Shown here one piece after another: positions 53,505 through 64,000 of a stretch of 64,000 nucleotides of DNA (positions are counted from its first letter, which is position 1; every line of letters starts with the position of its first letter). Location of the stretch: assembly GCF_035046485.1 (NCBI RefSeq), contig NC_085138.1, positions 449,167,204 through 449,231,203 on the forward strand. Direction: 5' to 3'. The translations under genes were made by a program, and so were the position numbers. The notes beneath the pieces are model-generated. The model was not told the origin of the DNA. It saw nothing but the letters and a program-made list of their open reading frames with translations, and did not search any database. This DNA comes from Aedes albopictus (taxonomy: Eukaryota > Arthropoda > Insecta > Diptera > Culicidae).

Positions 53505-53870
53505 CTTCGATTCGAATTCTAAAATTTTTGGCAAAATCTATAAAAAGGTAATGCTTCTGACAAGATGTGTGATAAATTGTTTCCAGTGCTGTCAGGGTAG
53601 AATCAGAGCTAATTAGTCAAGGTTCCCTGATTTCAGCGCACCACAGCAATTTTTTGAAATGGGTGCCCTAAAATCTCATTTCATGATATCGACAATATCT
53701 GCGCCAATACTCAACCGATTTTAATGAAAATTTTATGGTATTAGCTACACATAATATACTATTCATGGTCAAAAAATTAGCTATTTTGGCGAACGCAATC
53801 AAAAGTTATACAATATTTTCTGTGTGCCAATTTCATCGTGGACACCCTTTAATAATCCTTATAAGAATCT
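53505..53870. other. No recognised feature
   Basis: Short AT-rich interval between the split element and the next repeat array. The 122-codon frame at 53735-54103 enters the repeat and is not recognisable. Confidence 0.35.
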
Positions 53871-55565
53871 CTGAAAGAATCTGTAGACAAATTTCTGAAA
53901 ATAAAATTCTAAGAAATCCTTGGAGCAATTTCTGCAAGAGAAATGTCTTGAAGGAATATCTAAAGAAATGTGAAGAAATCTTGGAAATTTCCCTAATAAT
54001 CTATTGTAGAATTTCTAAAGCAATCCTTGGAGAAATTTCTTTAGAAAGCATCTTAGAAAATTTGAAAGAAGTTCTGAATTTCTTACTCTCAATGCATCTG
54101 TAAATAATTTAAAAAAATCCATGGAGTGTTTTTGAGAAAGTTCATGGAAGGTTTTCTAGATGAATGCTTTGTAAAAATTCTGGAGGAAACTGTATGAAAA
54201 AAAAATCTGAAGAAATTCGTAGATGAATTTCTGGAATAATTGTTTTTGAGATTAAAAGTTTTTGAGAGGAATTATTGAAGTATTGCCTAATACATCCAGG
54301 AATTATTGAAGTATTGCCTAATACCCATGCAACATTTTTGGAAGCAATCCATGAAAGACTTTCTTGAGGAGTCCTTGGAGAAATTTTTGGAAGACATTTT
54401 CAAGTCTAAAGGAGTCCCTAGAAGATTTTGTCGAAGAATTTCCGACTGAATTTCTTTAGTTTAGTTCAGTTTAGACTGATATTTTAAAGTAAATCTACGA
54501 GGAATTCCCAAAGGAGTCTCTGAAAGACTTTCTTTACGAATTCTAGGGAGATTTTTTCAGGAACTTCTGAAAGATTTCTTAAATAAATCATAGAAGGGAT
54601 TTGAGCAAACATCCATGAAAGCATTATCGAAAAATCTGTGGAAGTTTTTTCAAAGTAATTTTTGTAGAAATTAGTCAAGAAATCTCTGGAGGAGAATGTA
54701 GCCACTTTTTCTGAAGAAATTATTGGTCGAATTTATAATAGAATCCATGGGAGATTTTCTGAATGAATCCTTCAGATTCCTTCAGGGCAGTTTATATAGG
54801 AATCCTTGCATTAAATTCCCGAATTTTCTCACATTTTTTTTAAAGAGTACCTGGAGGAATTTCTAAAGAAATCCCAGGAGGATTTTCTGACAGAAATTCA
54901 GTTTAGAAAAAAATTGGAGCAATTTGGTAAACAATCCCCGGATAAAGTTTTATAATAAATACTTGGAAGATCGTTTGAGAGAATGCTTAAAGGAATATCC
55001 AAAGGATTTTTGAAAAAAAAAAACTGAAAAGTCCTGAAAAAAAAAGGGAAAATCTTTGACGGATTTTCTAAAGAAATCTCTGAAGAAACTCATACGAAAC
55101 TTTCTTAAACAACTCTTTGTGAAACTTTGAAACTTCTGGAGGAATCTCTAGTGAAATTTCGGGAGAAATTGGAAGTTGCTATTAGAATTTTTGGTGAAAT
55201 CCTTAAAAGAATTTACAAAACAACCCCAGTACAAATTGTTGAAGCAACTTTTAAAACAATTTCTGAAAAACTGTGGAATAGTTTCTGAAGGCAGCGTTGG
55301 ACGTGGAATTAAAGGAATCTCTGGAGAAATTTCTGAAAAAAAAGACGAATGAATCTTTGAACTTTTTTTTAAGAATCCATGCAAGAATTTCTGCTCAAAT
55401 TCATGGATAATTTGTTGGAAAAAATAGAGGAATTTTAGAAGTAAATCATGCAAGATGTTTTGCAAGAATTCTTTGTGGAATTTGTAGAATCGGAGGAATT
55501 TCTCAACAAATCCCTGAAGAAAATTTCCAAATGATTTGATGGAAGATTTTTTGAAAGAATCCATG
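53870..55565. repeat. Degenerate ~12-bp repeat array (GAAATTTCTGAA type)
   Basis: About 1.7 kb of units such as GAAATTTCTGAA, GAATCCATGGAG and AAATCCTTGGAG. It is the same class as 770-2690 but more AT-rich. The 138-codon minus frame at 55148-55564 and others are repeat translations rich in Phe, Lys and Ser. An exact 24-bp direct repeat beginning AGGAATTATTGAAGTATTG occurs at about 54275 and 54298. Confidence 0.72.
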
Positions 55566-56145
55566 AGGGAATTTTTGACTCCGACATCTCAAAGTATGTT
55601 TTTAAAATTTAATATTAAGGATTCTAATTTATGTGATTGCGGAGAATTTTATGAAGACATTGATCACATTGTATTTGTATGCCATAGGTTTGAATTACCT
55701 AGAAAAAGATTCTTTTGTAGTTTGAATCTTTTCAACCATTCCATTCCGGAATCAGCACGTGACATACTCGGTAGAAAATGTTTACCTATAATGAAGTTGT
55801 TATTTGAATTTTTAAATGAAATTTCATATGCTGTTTGATTTTTTTTTTGTTTCTTCTGTTTTTTTTTTTGCTTTTTTTCAGATATGATCCATTGATGACC
55901 CTTGATGACTCTCGAGAAAATGATGACCCTAGATCCAATCGATGAAGCATCTCTGGCTGCTATGGTTTTTTGCCGTTTGAGCCTTTAGATTTTAATTTTA
56001 TTATTATAATGTTTTTGAAAAGATAAAGAGGTTTTGTGCCTTTTTGAGAAGTATTTCAAATGGAAATCGCTCAAAGGGGTTTTTCTCTCTTCCAAATTTT
56101 TAGTTAAAAATAAATAAATAATAATAATAATAATAATAATAATGT
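55566..56145 (+). pseudogene. LINE 3' end: C-terminal Cys/His motif plus TAA-repeat tail
   Basis: The plus-strand frame ending at 55838 has C-x-C-x8-H-x4-C (CDCGEFYEDIDHIVFVC), followed by ARDILGRKCLPIMKLLFEF, the C-terminal nucleic-acid-binding segment of several insect LINE clades (I, Loa and Jockey-like). After the stop comes about 260 bp of untranslated sequence and a (TAA)n tail at about 56105-56143. TAA repeats are typical of I-type LINE ends. The copy lacks the polymerase. Its 5' break lies in the 12-bp repeat array, which supplies the ATG of the frame. Confidence 0.75.
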
Positions 56146-57120
56146 TTTTAAAATGATTGTTTAAATGAATTTCTAAAAAAAATTTTGGCAAATGTTTATT
56201 ACTAAAAATATTTAGTGGGACTGTCATGCCTAGAAACGTGGTCCTGTCGGCAGAGATTCTACGCAAAAATTGTTACCTTCTTTTATACCAATATAAGATT
56301 TTCATGCATTAAGACAAAAAAGTCTCGAAGCGAAACGGAGCCGAAAGACAACATTAGAGTGGATTCAAACTTTAACACATTCTTTATAATATTCTACCAG
56401 GTGAGTGAAGGATTTGATGAACGAGTAAGAATTCTAACCTAGGTTGGTGAATTGGTAAGTGGGAAATGTTAAATATTTCCTTGAATTTTCCACCGATTTT
56501 CAAAAAAATTGGTCCATTCAACTTATTAAAACATTGTCTATCAGAATAATATTTGGATTGGGGTGCCGAAATATCCGCATTTCCAGGTCCACGTTTTACA
56601 ATACAATGTACGGGATTTTTGGTAGGTGAGTGGCAATATCGGTTCCAATCATCTAAAAAATTGCTTCAGCATATAGTATCCGACCAGCCTGGCATCATAA
56701 AGCGTGTTGACTTCAAATCTGTGTACACGCTTCCCGTGAGGCCATGATTGGTATCCTAACGCAACAATGAGAATATCAATATGGTATAAAATCATGCTCC
56801 CAAAAATTCAGATTTTTTGAAAACCACGGTGATTAATGAGTTTCTGAGTTGAATGAGCTAAAAATTTCAAAAATCGATGAACACTTAACGGAGATATGAT
56901 CACTTGAATTTTGTGGGTACCCGGGTACCCTGATGGCATTCCACGTAATCAAAAAAATTGAAGAAGCCTCTCCCCCTGCCCCTCCTCACTCTAAAATTTG
57001 ATCAACCCCATTATCATGTATATCCCCAAGTTCTTAGATCTAGCAGAATTTAAACTTCCTAGTCACCATGGCCGTTAAACTTTAGATATCGAGATTTGAA
57101 ATCGAAAAAGGTGCCAGCCA
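56146..57120. other. No recognised gene
   Basis: About 1 kb. A 16-bp perfect palindrome GGGTACCCGGGTACCC lies at 56915-56930. The short frames at 56215-56442 and 56553-56747 are not recognisable. Confidence 0.4.
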
Positions 57121-57612
57121 CATAAAGGGTTAAAAAGCAAGTGAGTGATTTAGTGAGTGAAATAGTAAATTGATAAGTATATGACTGATTGCGCAAGTGA
57201 GCTGATTTAGTGGATTAGTGAATGAATGAGCTTTTGAGTTAATCAGTGAGTGAGCCTGTTAGTGAGTAACGTAGTGAGGTAGTGAGTGCTATTGAGTAAG
57301 TTGGTGAGTTAATGAGTGATGTAGTGAGTTGAAATATTGATTCGTGACAGAGTTGATAAGTGAGTGAGCAGATGAGCAAATGCGGCAGTAAGGGAACTAG
57401 TGAGTTAGTAAAGCAGTGACTGAGTGAGCTTGTTAGTGAATGCATGTGTGAGTTAGTGAGTGCTGCAGTTAGTTAAAAAAATAATGAGGGATTGAGTTGG
57501 TAAGTGAGTGGACGAGTGAGCGAGTGTGTTGATGAGTGAGTCCATTATTGAGTAAAAGAGTGAATGTGTGAGCAAATTATTGAGTCAGTGAGCGAATTAG
57601 TGAGATGGCATG
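57121..57612 (+). repeat. GTGAGTGA-type degenerate repeat
   Basis: Many units such as GAGTGAG, TTAGTGAG and GAATGAG, mostly in steps of four. The complementary block is at 58385-58890. The 68-codon minus frame is Ser/Thr/Leu-rich and derives from the repeat. Confidence 0.75.
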
Positions 57613-57621
57613 TATGTACGT

Positions 57622-57837
57622 CAGTGGCGAAGTCAGAAATTTTATCTGGGAGAGGTTTTCGACGATCAATGGACACCTTTTTTGTTAGACACTCTCATTT
57701 CGTAAACAGCAATGAACAATGAGGCCCCACACATTCAATTTGAGTAGTAATTTTAAAATAGCAGCGCAGCGGTTTGTACTGAAAATTTGTTCCACCCTAA
57801 AACCCTAATCAGTGTTCTCCCTGTGGCTACGCCTCTG
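57622..57837. mobile_element. hAT-like MITE, 216 bp (CAGTGGCGAAGTC termini)
   Basis: CAGTGGCGAAGTCAG at the left and, inverted, CAGAGGCGTAGCCACAG at the right. The flanking octamers ATGTACGT and GTGTAGGT agree partly and may be a decayed 8-bp duplication. Termini of CAGNGGCGTAGCC form are common in hAT elements. Confidence 0.65.
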
Positions 57838-58384
57838 GTGTAGGTGAATGATAGTAATGACCACGAATGATAATCCCCATGCAATGTTGCGGATCTCGGA
57901 TCTGACAGTGTTCTTTAGATGTTAGTACACAAAGTCAAATATTTGTCCAAAAAAAACCAATGCTCAAACATCTTTTTTGACTCGATCGAATTTTCATTAG
58001 TGTCAAGCTGATGTTGTTTGTTCAGTTATTTCTTTGTCAAATATTGACCCTGTTTGCTCCAGGCCTTTCCGTAGACAGCAATGAAGAGGTGCAGCGTAAA
58101 AACAATGTCAGCTGAGATCGGTTTACAGTGTGGATCCCAACCGTTCAAATGCTCTGAACCCAGTTGCTGGCAACGACAACATTGTGCTCGTTGACATGAA
58201 GACATTATTTCATTGATATAAAAACATGGGATCCAAACTGTCAAGTATCAACAATTCTCGGTACACTGGATGTTCATGCTGCACCGATTCACTGCTGTTC
58301 ACATTGAGATATTTTACAACGTTGTCGTTACAGGAATGTTACAAGTTCACTTCTGTTATATATATATAAAAAAAATAGAAATAT
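57838..58384. other. No recognised gene
   Basis: About 550 bp of mixed sequence separating the two opposed GAGT-type arrays. It ends in a short TATATATAT run. A 72-codon minus frame at 58026-58244 is not recognisable. Confidence 0.4.
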
Positions 58385-58890
58385 GCATAGCTACTCACTT
58401 TTAGCTTACCAACACACTTACTCGCTAATCCACTCACTCAAAAGCTCACTTTATAAAATTAATTCATTCACATCAAATCACTTGGGGTTTAATTCACTAA
58501 CTCATCAGCTTACCCATCAACTCACTAACACAAAACAATCTTTATTACTAACTTACACATCACACTTATCAATTTTCTCGCTTATCAACTTACGCACTTA
58601 ATCATCAACCTACTCACTCACAAAATCATTCATCAAGTCACTCTATATTTAACTCACTCACTCGGAAGCTCACTCATCTAATCATTCGCTCACCATTACT
58701 TCATTCACTTCTTAAATTACTCATTCACCAACTTTCATTGACCAATTCACATAAATATCAATTCACTCACTTACCAATTCACACGTTAACTCCCACATTT
58801 TTCAACTCACTAATCTACAGACTCACTATCTCATCCCACTCACAGAAAAACTCATTCATCTCAACTTGTTCATCAACTAACTCTTTCACG
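58385..58890 (-). repeat. CACTCACT-type degenerate repeat
   Basis: Units such as CTCACTCA, CAACTCAC and ATTCACTC form the reverse complement of the 57121-57612 style, so the two blocks face each other as a loose inverted repeat about 770 bp apart. The 72- and 67-codon plus frames are Ser/Thr/His-rich repeat translations. Confidence 0.75.
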
Positions 58891-59890
58891 TACTGGATTT
58901 TATCAAAAAATCTCGGCATACTTTTTTGTTGTGTAATTTAAGGAAATAACGATTTTTTTACTACAACCATTTGTGAGACAAATTAGTGAATAAATTCACT
59001 CACTCACCATTTCACGGCATTCTTGAAAATTGTACAGCAGTAAAATAAACTACTTTCGATTAAGCTCAAGCTAAATTTTCGGGGGTTTTTCATACAAAAT
59101 GTGTGCCTATTTATACGATGAAAAAGTAGAAAAAATTAGTAACACCCTTTGTGTGTGCGAGTTTATTTTAAATTTGATCCTATGTGAAAGGCAGATGATT
59201 ACCAAGCCACTCATTTACCGATTCCTAAATCAATCGAACATCCCAATCACACAATAAAATTTAAAAAAAATATAAGAAAAACTCCCCAAAAGAAAAGTAA
59301 GAAGACGTCAGAAGTTACATGATATGTCATTTGCATGACGTGACTCGCGAACTTCTGTGTTATGAATTTTCGACATGAAGATCTAACTAAATTAGTTAGG
59401 ATGCATTCCAGTAACAAAAAAAAATGAACACAAACAAACTTTATCGAACTAATGAGATTCTAGATCTATAGAATTCCAGAATACGCCTAAAATGTGCATT
59501 ACATTGTATAAAGAGAATACATACTATCTGATTAAGTCCGTCAGTTTCCAATCGCTTAGCTATCGGATATGAGCAATTTGAATTTGCATCATATCAACAA
59601 ATACCTAAATTGATGGAAATTTTACCCACCACGATGATCCGAAAATTTGCATGAAACTAAATAGCAAACGCCGAGAATCCATTACTGAGAACTGCAACAC
59701 ATTAAAAACAAGTACATATCAATCAACTATAGGGTGACGTACAATGTAATCAACAGTCTTGTAACAGAGCTAACCCCCATAGAACAGTAAAAAAAAAAGA
59801 ACGTAAGTAGCGAGAATCCTATAATGGTAGATTGATGTTTATGAATAACTATGCGAAAATTTAATATTTTAAACTATCTGTCGGAACTAA
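58891..59890. other. No recognised gene
   Basis: AT-rich stretch of about 1 kb without a supported feature. Confidence 0.4.
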
Positions 59891-59894
59891 ATTA

Positions 59895-60212
59895 TATTGT
59901 AACTAGCTGTCCCGGCAAACTTTGTCTTGCCAAGTTTTGATGGTTTGACCATTTTTAAGATCATTGCAGCATGGCACTCACTCTAGATTGGTTTCATTTC
60001 GATCGTGTTGATTTCCTTCCCAGCTCATTAAAATCAGTACTTTATCAACTTTCTTACTTTTCTAGTAGATTTTCGTAACTTTTTATACATATGAACACAG
60101 CCAACACGAATACGAATCGAAACGTGTAAGGGTCATGCTGATCGGCACGGCTGTTCGTGAGTTTTGTTGCCTCAAAGGAAGCTTAAACTCATTTTCATAT
60201 ATATAGATTTCA
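59895..60212. repeat. Dispersed repeat starting CTAGCTGTCCCGGCAAAC
   Basis: It opens with CTAGCTGTCCCGGCAAACTT and closes with AGGAAGCTTAAACTCATT and TATATATAGATT. I recall this opening and closing pair from a dispersed repeat found in many insects. The class is uncertain. The order of the ends is plain but I see no inverted repeat or target duplication. Confidence 0.5.
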
Positions 60213-60479
60213 GTTGACACTCTGGATATTTGAACATTATAACAAAAATAGTAGAAATACTACCAAACAAACCAAAAACTGATTCATAATGTGTTATTTG
60301 TTCCATATTTGGCCAAGAACGATAATGAACCTGGAACCGGAAATTTGTACCACACTTCCATCTACCGCACACAATTAATACGTTGATTATGATGAAAAAT
60401 ATCGAATGCATCACGAGTTCGACGAGTTCCCAATAAGCCCACCTATGTCGATAAATAAATGCAAATGATTGCGCGCCCA

Positions 60480-61260
60480 CTTAATTTCCAACTTTGCCTG
60501 AACCGTGATTCTGCCTCGATAACACCGTCGAAGTTCAACGCTCCACCGCCCGCAATACTAACAGACCACTAAAATCTAGGCAAAGTTTTCCCACTCGTCT
60601 AGCTACACGCCGCCGCCATGTCAGTCAGTCGAGGGTGGGACTAGTGCGCTGCTACATTCCACGCGGGCAATTTCAGTTTTCCGTTCGCCCTGGTAGCTAG
60701 CTTGTGGTTCCACATTATATTGCTAATTAAAATCGTAATTTCCTGTTTTAACACTGGTTAATGCCGTGCCAACGGCGATTTCATGCTCTCTTAGTTCGCG
60801 CGGCATCTCAAGCGTTTAATAACTGCCTCGTTGTACTTGCAACTTTTATGGCCAACATAGTGCGGGTGTAATACATATTCAAATTCGATCCCGGGTGTGA
60901 AAACAAGGACTAAAAATCGAGCCGGCTGATTCAACTGTGGTCGGTCGCTCATCAGAGAATTGATTGAGTCATTAAATATAGACGATTAAGTGGAAAACGT
61001 GTCGATTCGACGAAATTATCTCGTAACTGGTGAAACGTCGTCGTCAGATTCGCTCACTAATGATGCTAATGATGGCCTCTGGCGAAAAGACCGAAACGGC
61101 ACAAAAAGTTCCAGTAGATCAAACACTTTCGAAAGTATATTTTACAGCTGACGAAAGATTCCATTTCCGAGCAATGCGATATTTCCTTCCATTGAGTGAG
61201 AGGGTCGTTTTATCTTATTTTAAGAGTTTGATTGAAAATGGTGCTGGAGTTTAGGGGGGT
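60480..61260 (+). other. CpG- and GC-richer stretch, possible host promoter or 5' exon
   Basis: This stretch is richer in GC and CpG than the rest, with CACGCCGCCGCCATGTCAGT at about 60607-60626 and TCAGTCAGTCG, which resembles an arthropod initiator. A 74-codon plus frame (61030-61254) has ordinary amino-acid composition but no recognised domain. It could be host regulatory or untranslated sequence. There is no direct proof. Confidence 0.3.
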
Positions 61261-61803
61261 TTAGCAATAGGGATAATAAAGAATCATCGAGGTAGTTTAA
61301 AATACCAATTCTTCAGAGTTTCATGTCAGAATATTGCTACCTAGTTTGAAACTGTTGAAAAAGCAATGAAAATAAAATGGAATCAGGAACTCAAGCTTGG
61401 CTAGAACAGAAACAAACAAACACAAACGGAAAAATCAACTTTTACGTTTAGCGATAGCATTCAATTGTCAGTTGAAGCTTCCTGCTGATTGTAGATTGGC
61501 CAGGTGGTCTAGAAAAGCCAGGTGAAGCCAAACGAATGAATCGTAAGAACAACTAATACATATGCATCGCACTGACGAGTCAGTCAGTACTCATAGGCCC
61601 GTTGCGGCCTATGCATGTTTGCTTTCAAACTTGGCATAACATTCTTTGGTGCCTTCGCATGAAAAGACAGATTTTTTACGGACATTTTTTTCAAATCAGA
61701 CTTTTGCCATGCAGGAATCCAAAGAGTTTCAGCAGCATGTATGCCTAGTATCCTGTGCGCCAGAATTCATACAAAGACTAGGTGCGGTCATAAAACAATA
61801 GTA
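61261..61803. other. No recognised feature
   Basis: About 540 bp of AT-rich sequence without a supported element or gene. Confidence 0.35.
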
Positions 61804-62055
61804 TTAAGGACAGACTTGTTAGAATTCCAACATGGCCGCCACAATGGCCGACTTTGGCACCTACTCACGATTTCGAGGGCACAAATCTCTTCGTAAACAA
61901 AACCAGCGTACCTGAGCTTCTCATTTTAAGCTTATTGCAAGTGAGCAAGAACAGAATGATAAAATGCACTGTTGTTTGAAGCTTGCTTCTTGAGATTTGA
62001 ACGTCTGAAGTTCTGATGCACTTTTGTTGCGGGATTTCAAGACGTTTGACCTTCA
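61804..62055. mobile_element. Stand-alone TTAA MITE, 252 bp (relative of 15764-16015)
   Basis: It begins TTAAGGACAGACTTGTTAG and is similar over its full length, inverted, to the nested MITE at 15764-16015. The right border reads TTCA, one base from TTAA. The shared core includes GGCCGCCACAATGGCCGAC. Confidence 0.78.
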
Positions 62056-62209
62056 TCAGCTTACCCACTGCTTGAACAACCTTATCCATTAGACATACCT
62101 GCAAGAAGAGAAAATATTGAATATAAGTGAAAAATATTAAAACATATTAAGCTCAATGATGAGCCATGTGACACGAATACAACAGTAATGGTAAAAACAC
62201 TTAGTGTCG

Positions 62210-62262
62210 TTGATAAGTAATAATAATAATAGTGATAATAATAATAATTATAATGATGACCA
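62210..62262. repeat. TAA-type microsatellite
   Basis: TAATAATAATAATAGTGATAA and similar. It could be a retroelement tail but no body was recognised beside it. A (CA)n run lies at about 62320-62332. Confidence 0.6.
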
Positions 62263-62609
62263 CAAAAAAAAAAAGTTTGGCCGCCCGAAGTTGCTACTCC
62301 AGTACCACCAGACCAACTACACACACACACAAGGAACCCATGGAATAGCTGCTTGGGACCAATAGGCATCTTCAATGTGTGAGTAATATTGATGATCTTC
62401 TATACGAAGTCTTCTGCTACGTTAGGTCGTCGGCCAATGTGGGAATAGAAAGGAAAATGATGATTGTAATCGCTTGTTGATTGTTGCTCATGCGAATATC
62501 GGAGTGTTGTTGGGAAATTATCATTTTTGACATAGAGGTTCATGCATTGGTGCGTAGATGCCAGGCGTAAAGTGATAGTATGTGTGAAGATTACTGTGTG
62601 ACTGCATAT

Positions 62610-62815
62610 CTTGTAGGCCTTATATTATAGACTTACACTTTGCTATGAAAGTTGGAAGGAAGGGAAACGTTTTTGTTTTCAATCCGTTTCTAGTTCTAGC
62701 GTTGGCTATAAATATACGTTTATACAGGAGAATAGAGTATAGAGAAAGTAAATAGAAAGATACAAAGTAGGATGAAAGGGACGAGCCGGGGATTGGATCC
62801 AGGGCCTTCTACACA
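62610..62815 (-). repeat. SINE family C fragment (5' head part)
   Basis: It matches 4580-4795 in the same orientation: AGTTGGAAGGAAGGGAAACG, GTTTCTAGTTCTAGCG, AGAAAGATACAAAGTAGGATG, and a B-box-like GGATTGGATCC. The extreme tRNA-like head is missing. Confidence 0.72.
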
Positions 62816-63008
62816 GAGTTTAAAGTTTTCATTGTCAATGAGTACAATCAACGTGAATTTTGAAAATTCTATACTGAGGGACCAAAATAAAATTCATATT
62901 CTCACATTTTCATTCATTTTTCTGTCAGTGAAATTTTTTACTGTGAAACATAGCCGGGCCGTAACGACAAATAATACTTTCAATCACCCCAAAACTTGTG
63001 TGTAACGA

Positions 63009-63505
63009 TTAACCCTCTAATACCCAACCCCGCTTTTAGACGGGGTATAGTTTGAGCATTTTTGTAATTATTGTTTCGTGGAAAATCAAAATTTTTATAT
63101 TTTTGGCTGATATTTAGGACTGTTCTGTATATCTCAAAATAGTTTTTGGTGTATTTTAAAGGATATATACATTTTTTAAAAATCATTGAAAAATTGATGT
63201 TTTAGTCACCTTCTAGAAGTCATTGTTTATTTTGTATTGAATCGCTACAAATAATATATTTTAGATTTTTCCCAAATCATTCCATCCTAATTTTTTTGGT
63301 TTAAGGGAATCGAATACACTCTAAAATTATTTTCCTTAGAATTACACGGAAAATTAAATTTTCTATGAAAAAAAAATTAAAATAAAAATATTTTAACAAT
63401 AATCATAAAATCTCAAAATGTTTTCATCCCAAAAAATCCGTACCCCAAATAGGCTTTTAGGAAAAATATAAAACTGTGGGGATGTTCAAAAATAAAAATT
63501 AGAAC
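63009..63505 (-). mobile_element. Truncated copy of the CCCTCTAATACC TTAA element
   Basis: It begins TTAACCCTCTAATACCCAAC and follows the reverse complement of 15240-16182 without the two small MITEs, ending near 63505 about 240 bp short of the other terminus. At the position of the 252-bp nested MITE this copy has an unfilled TCTA. Confidence 0.75.
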
Positions 63506-63516
63506 GATCACGATCA

Positions 63517-63576
63517 ACGATCAATTCTGACTATACATGTCAATGGTTGCTCCTCCGTGATTGATCTGAACTGGTA
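63517..63576 (-). repeat. SINE family C 3' tail, ~60 bp
   Basis: Near identical to 4159-4218, from ACGATCAATTCTGACTATAC to TGATCTGAACTGGTAC. Upstream short GATCAAC and GATCACG units resemble a repetitive 3' tail. It probably represents a strongly 5'-truncated insertion that ended the TTAA element at 63505. Confidence 0.7.
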
Positions 63577-64000
63577 CCAGTATTACGAAAAAATAATGGA
63601 GCACTACAAATGCACATTAAAATATAGCATATTGTAGTGGAACCTTACAAATGCGTAATAAATTAGGACATAACATATGGACATATACAACACAGAACAT
63701 AAATTTTGCCCTGTTACCCTAGTGGATAACAATTTCCGATGACAGGATGACGAGGTTTCATTAATGTTGTTGGTCCATCAGTCAATCCTGTAATCGTATT
63801 TTCTCTGGCAGAGGTTGCCTTTTGTTCGCAGCTTTAGTTGCTTTCATAGCTTGAGTTTTGTCTAGGATTTCTAATCCTAAGGGGGCATCCCGATTCGGGT
63901 TTCATCACTAGAGTTCTATAACTTGAAGTTTGTGTCAGGGAAAGGTTTACATCTCTAGTACTTAATCACGGCCCGAAATGGCCTGAATGTTGGCAATCGA
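63577..64000. other. No recognised feature
   Basis: The last 420 bp show no gene or element that I can support. Confidence 0.35.

Overview
The window looks like intergenic or intronic DNA from a large, transposon-rich insect genome, most probably a culicine mosquito of the Aedes type. That placement is an inference. It rests on dense families of short TA- and TTAA-flanked inverted-repeat elements (MITEs), tRNA-headed SINEs whose 3' segments I recall from Aedes, and retroelement remains. I recognise no host protein-coding gene. The only long intact reading frames are the gag and pol of one LTR retrotransposon. Almost every other open frame lies in low-complexity repeats or on the wrong strand of a dead retroelement.

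Layout. 1-5.3 kb: SINE fragments, a 1.9 kb array of a degenerate ~12-bp unit, one complete SINE inside a perfect 31-bp target duplication, a tRNA-like Pol III unit and a small TTAA MITE. 5.7-11.1 kb: a SINE, a TA MITE, a 2.1 kb inverted-repeat element with 107/111-bp tandem repeats and a hAT-type insertion, and a second hAT-type element. 13.6-19.6 kb: a diverged duplication whose two copies act as empty-site controls for TTAA MITEs and for a tiny retroposed tail. 20-26 kb: GTTTCAGGGG-type repeats, a LINE 3' fragment and a composite inverted repeat. 27.9-31 kb: a SINE split by a TTAA element that itself carries two fold-back elements. 31.1-33.7 kb: a dead LINE with a MITE in its reverse transcriptase. 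34 kb: two copies of a 97-bp MITE sharing TA sites, then a repeat split by a SINE. 37.9-41.3 kb: a ~140-bp satellite rich in AAGATGGCGG, interrupted by a Transib-like element and a TA MITE. 43.0-53.5 kb: a full-length Ty3/gypsy element (43964-53464) inserted in an older inverted-repeat element. 53.9-64 kb: another 12-bp-type array, a LINE 3' end with a TAA tail, opposed GAGT-type arrays and further MITE and SINE copies.

The retrotransposon is the only plausible complete expression unit. On the minus strand it has a 5' LTR, a tRNA-Lys primer site, gag, a -1 frameshift signal (A AAA AAC plus a stem), protease, reverse transcriptase, RNase H, integrase, a weak polypurine tract and a 3' LTR. I saw no difference between the LTRs, and it has an AACT target duplication, so it inserted recently. 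The most unusual element is the 1,019-bp insertion at 38170-39188. It has CACAGTG termini and a 5-bp CGGCT target duplication, as expected of Transib, the family related to RAG recombination signals.
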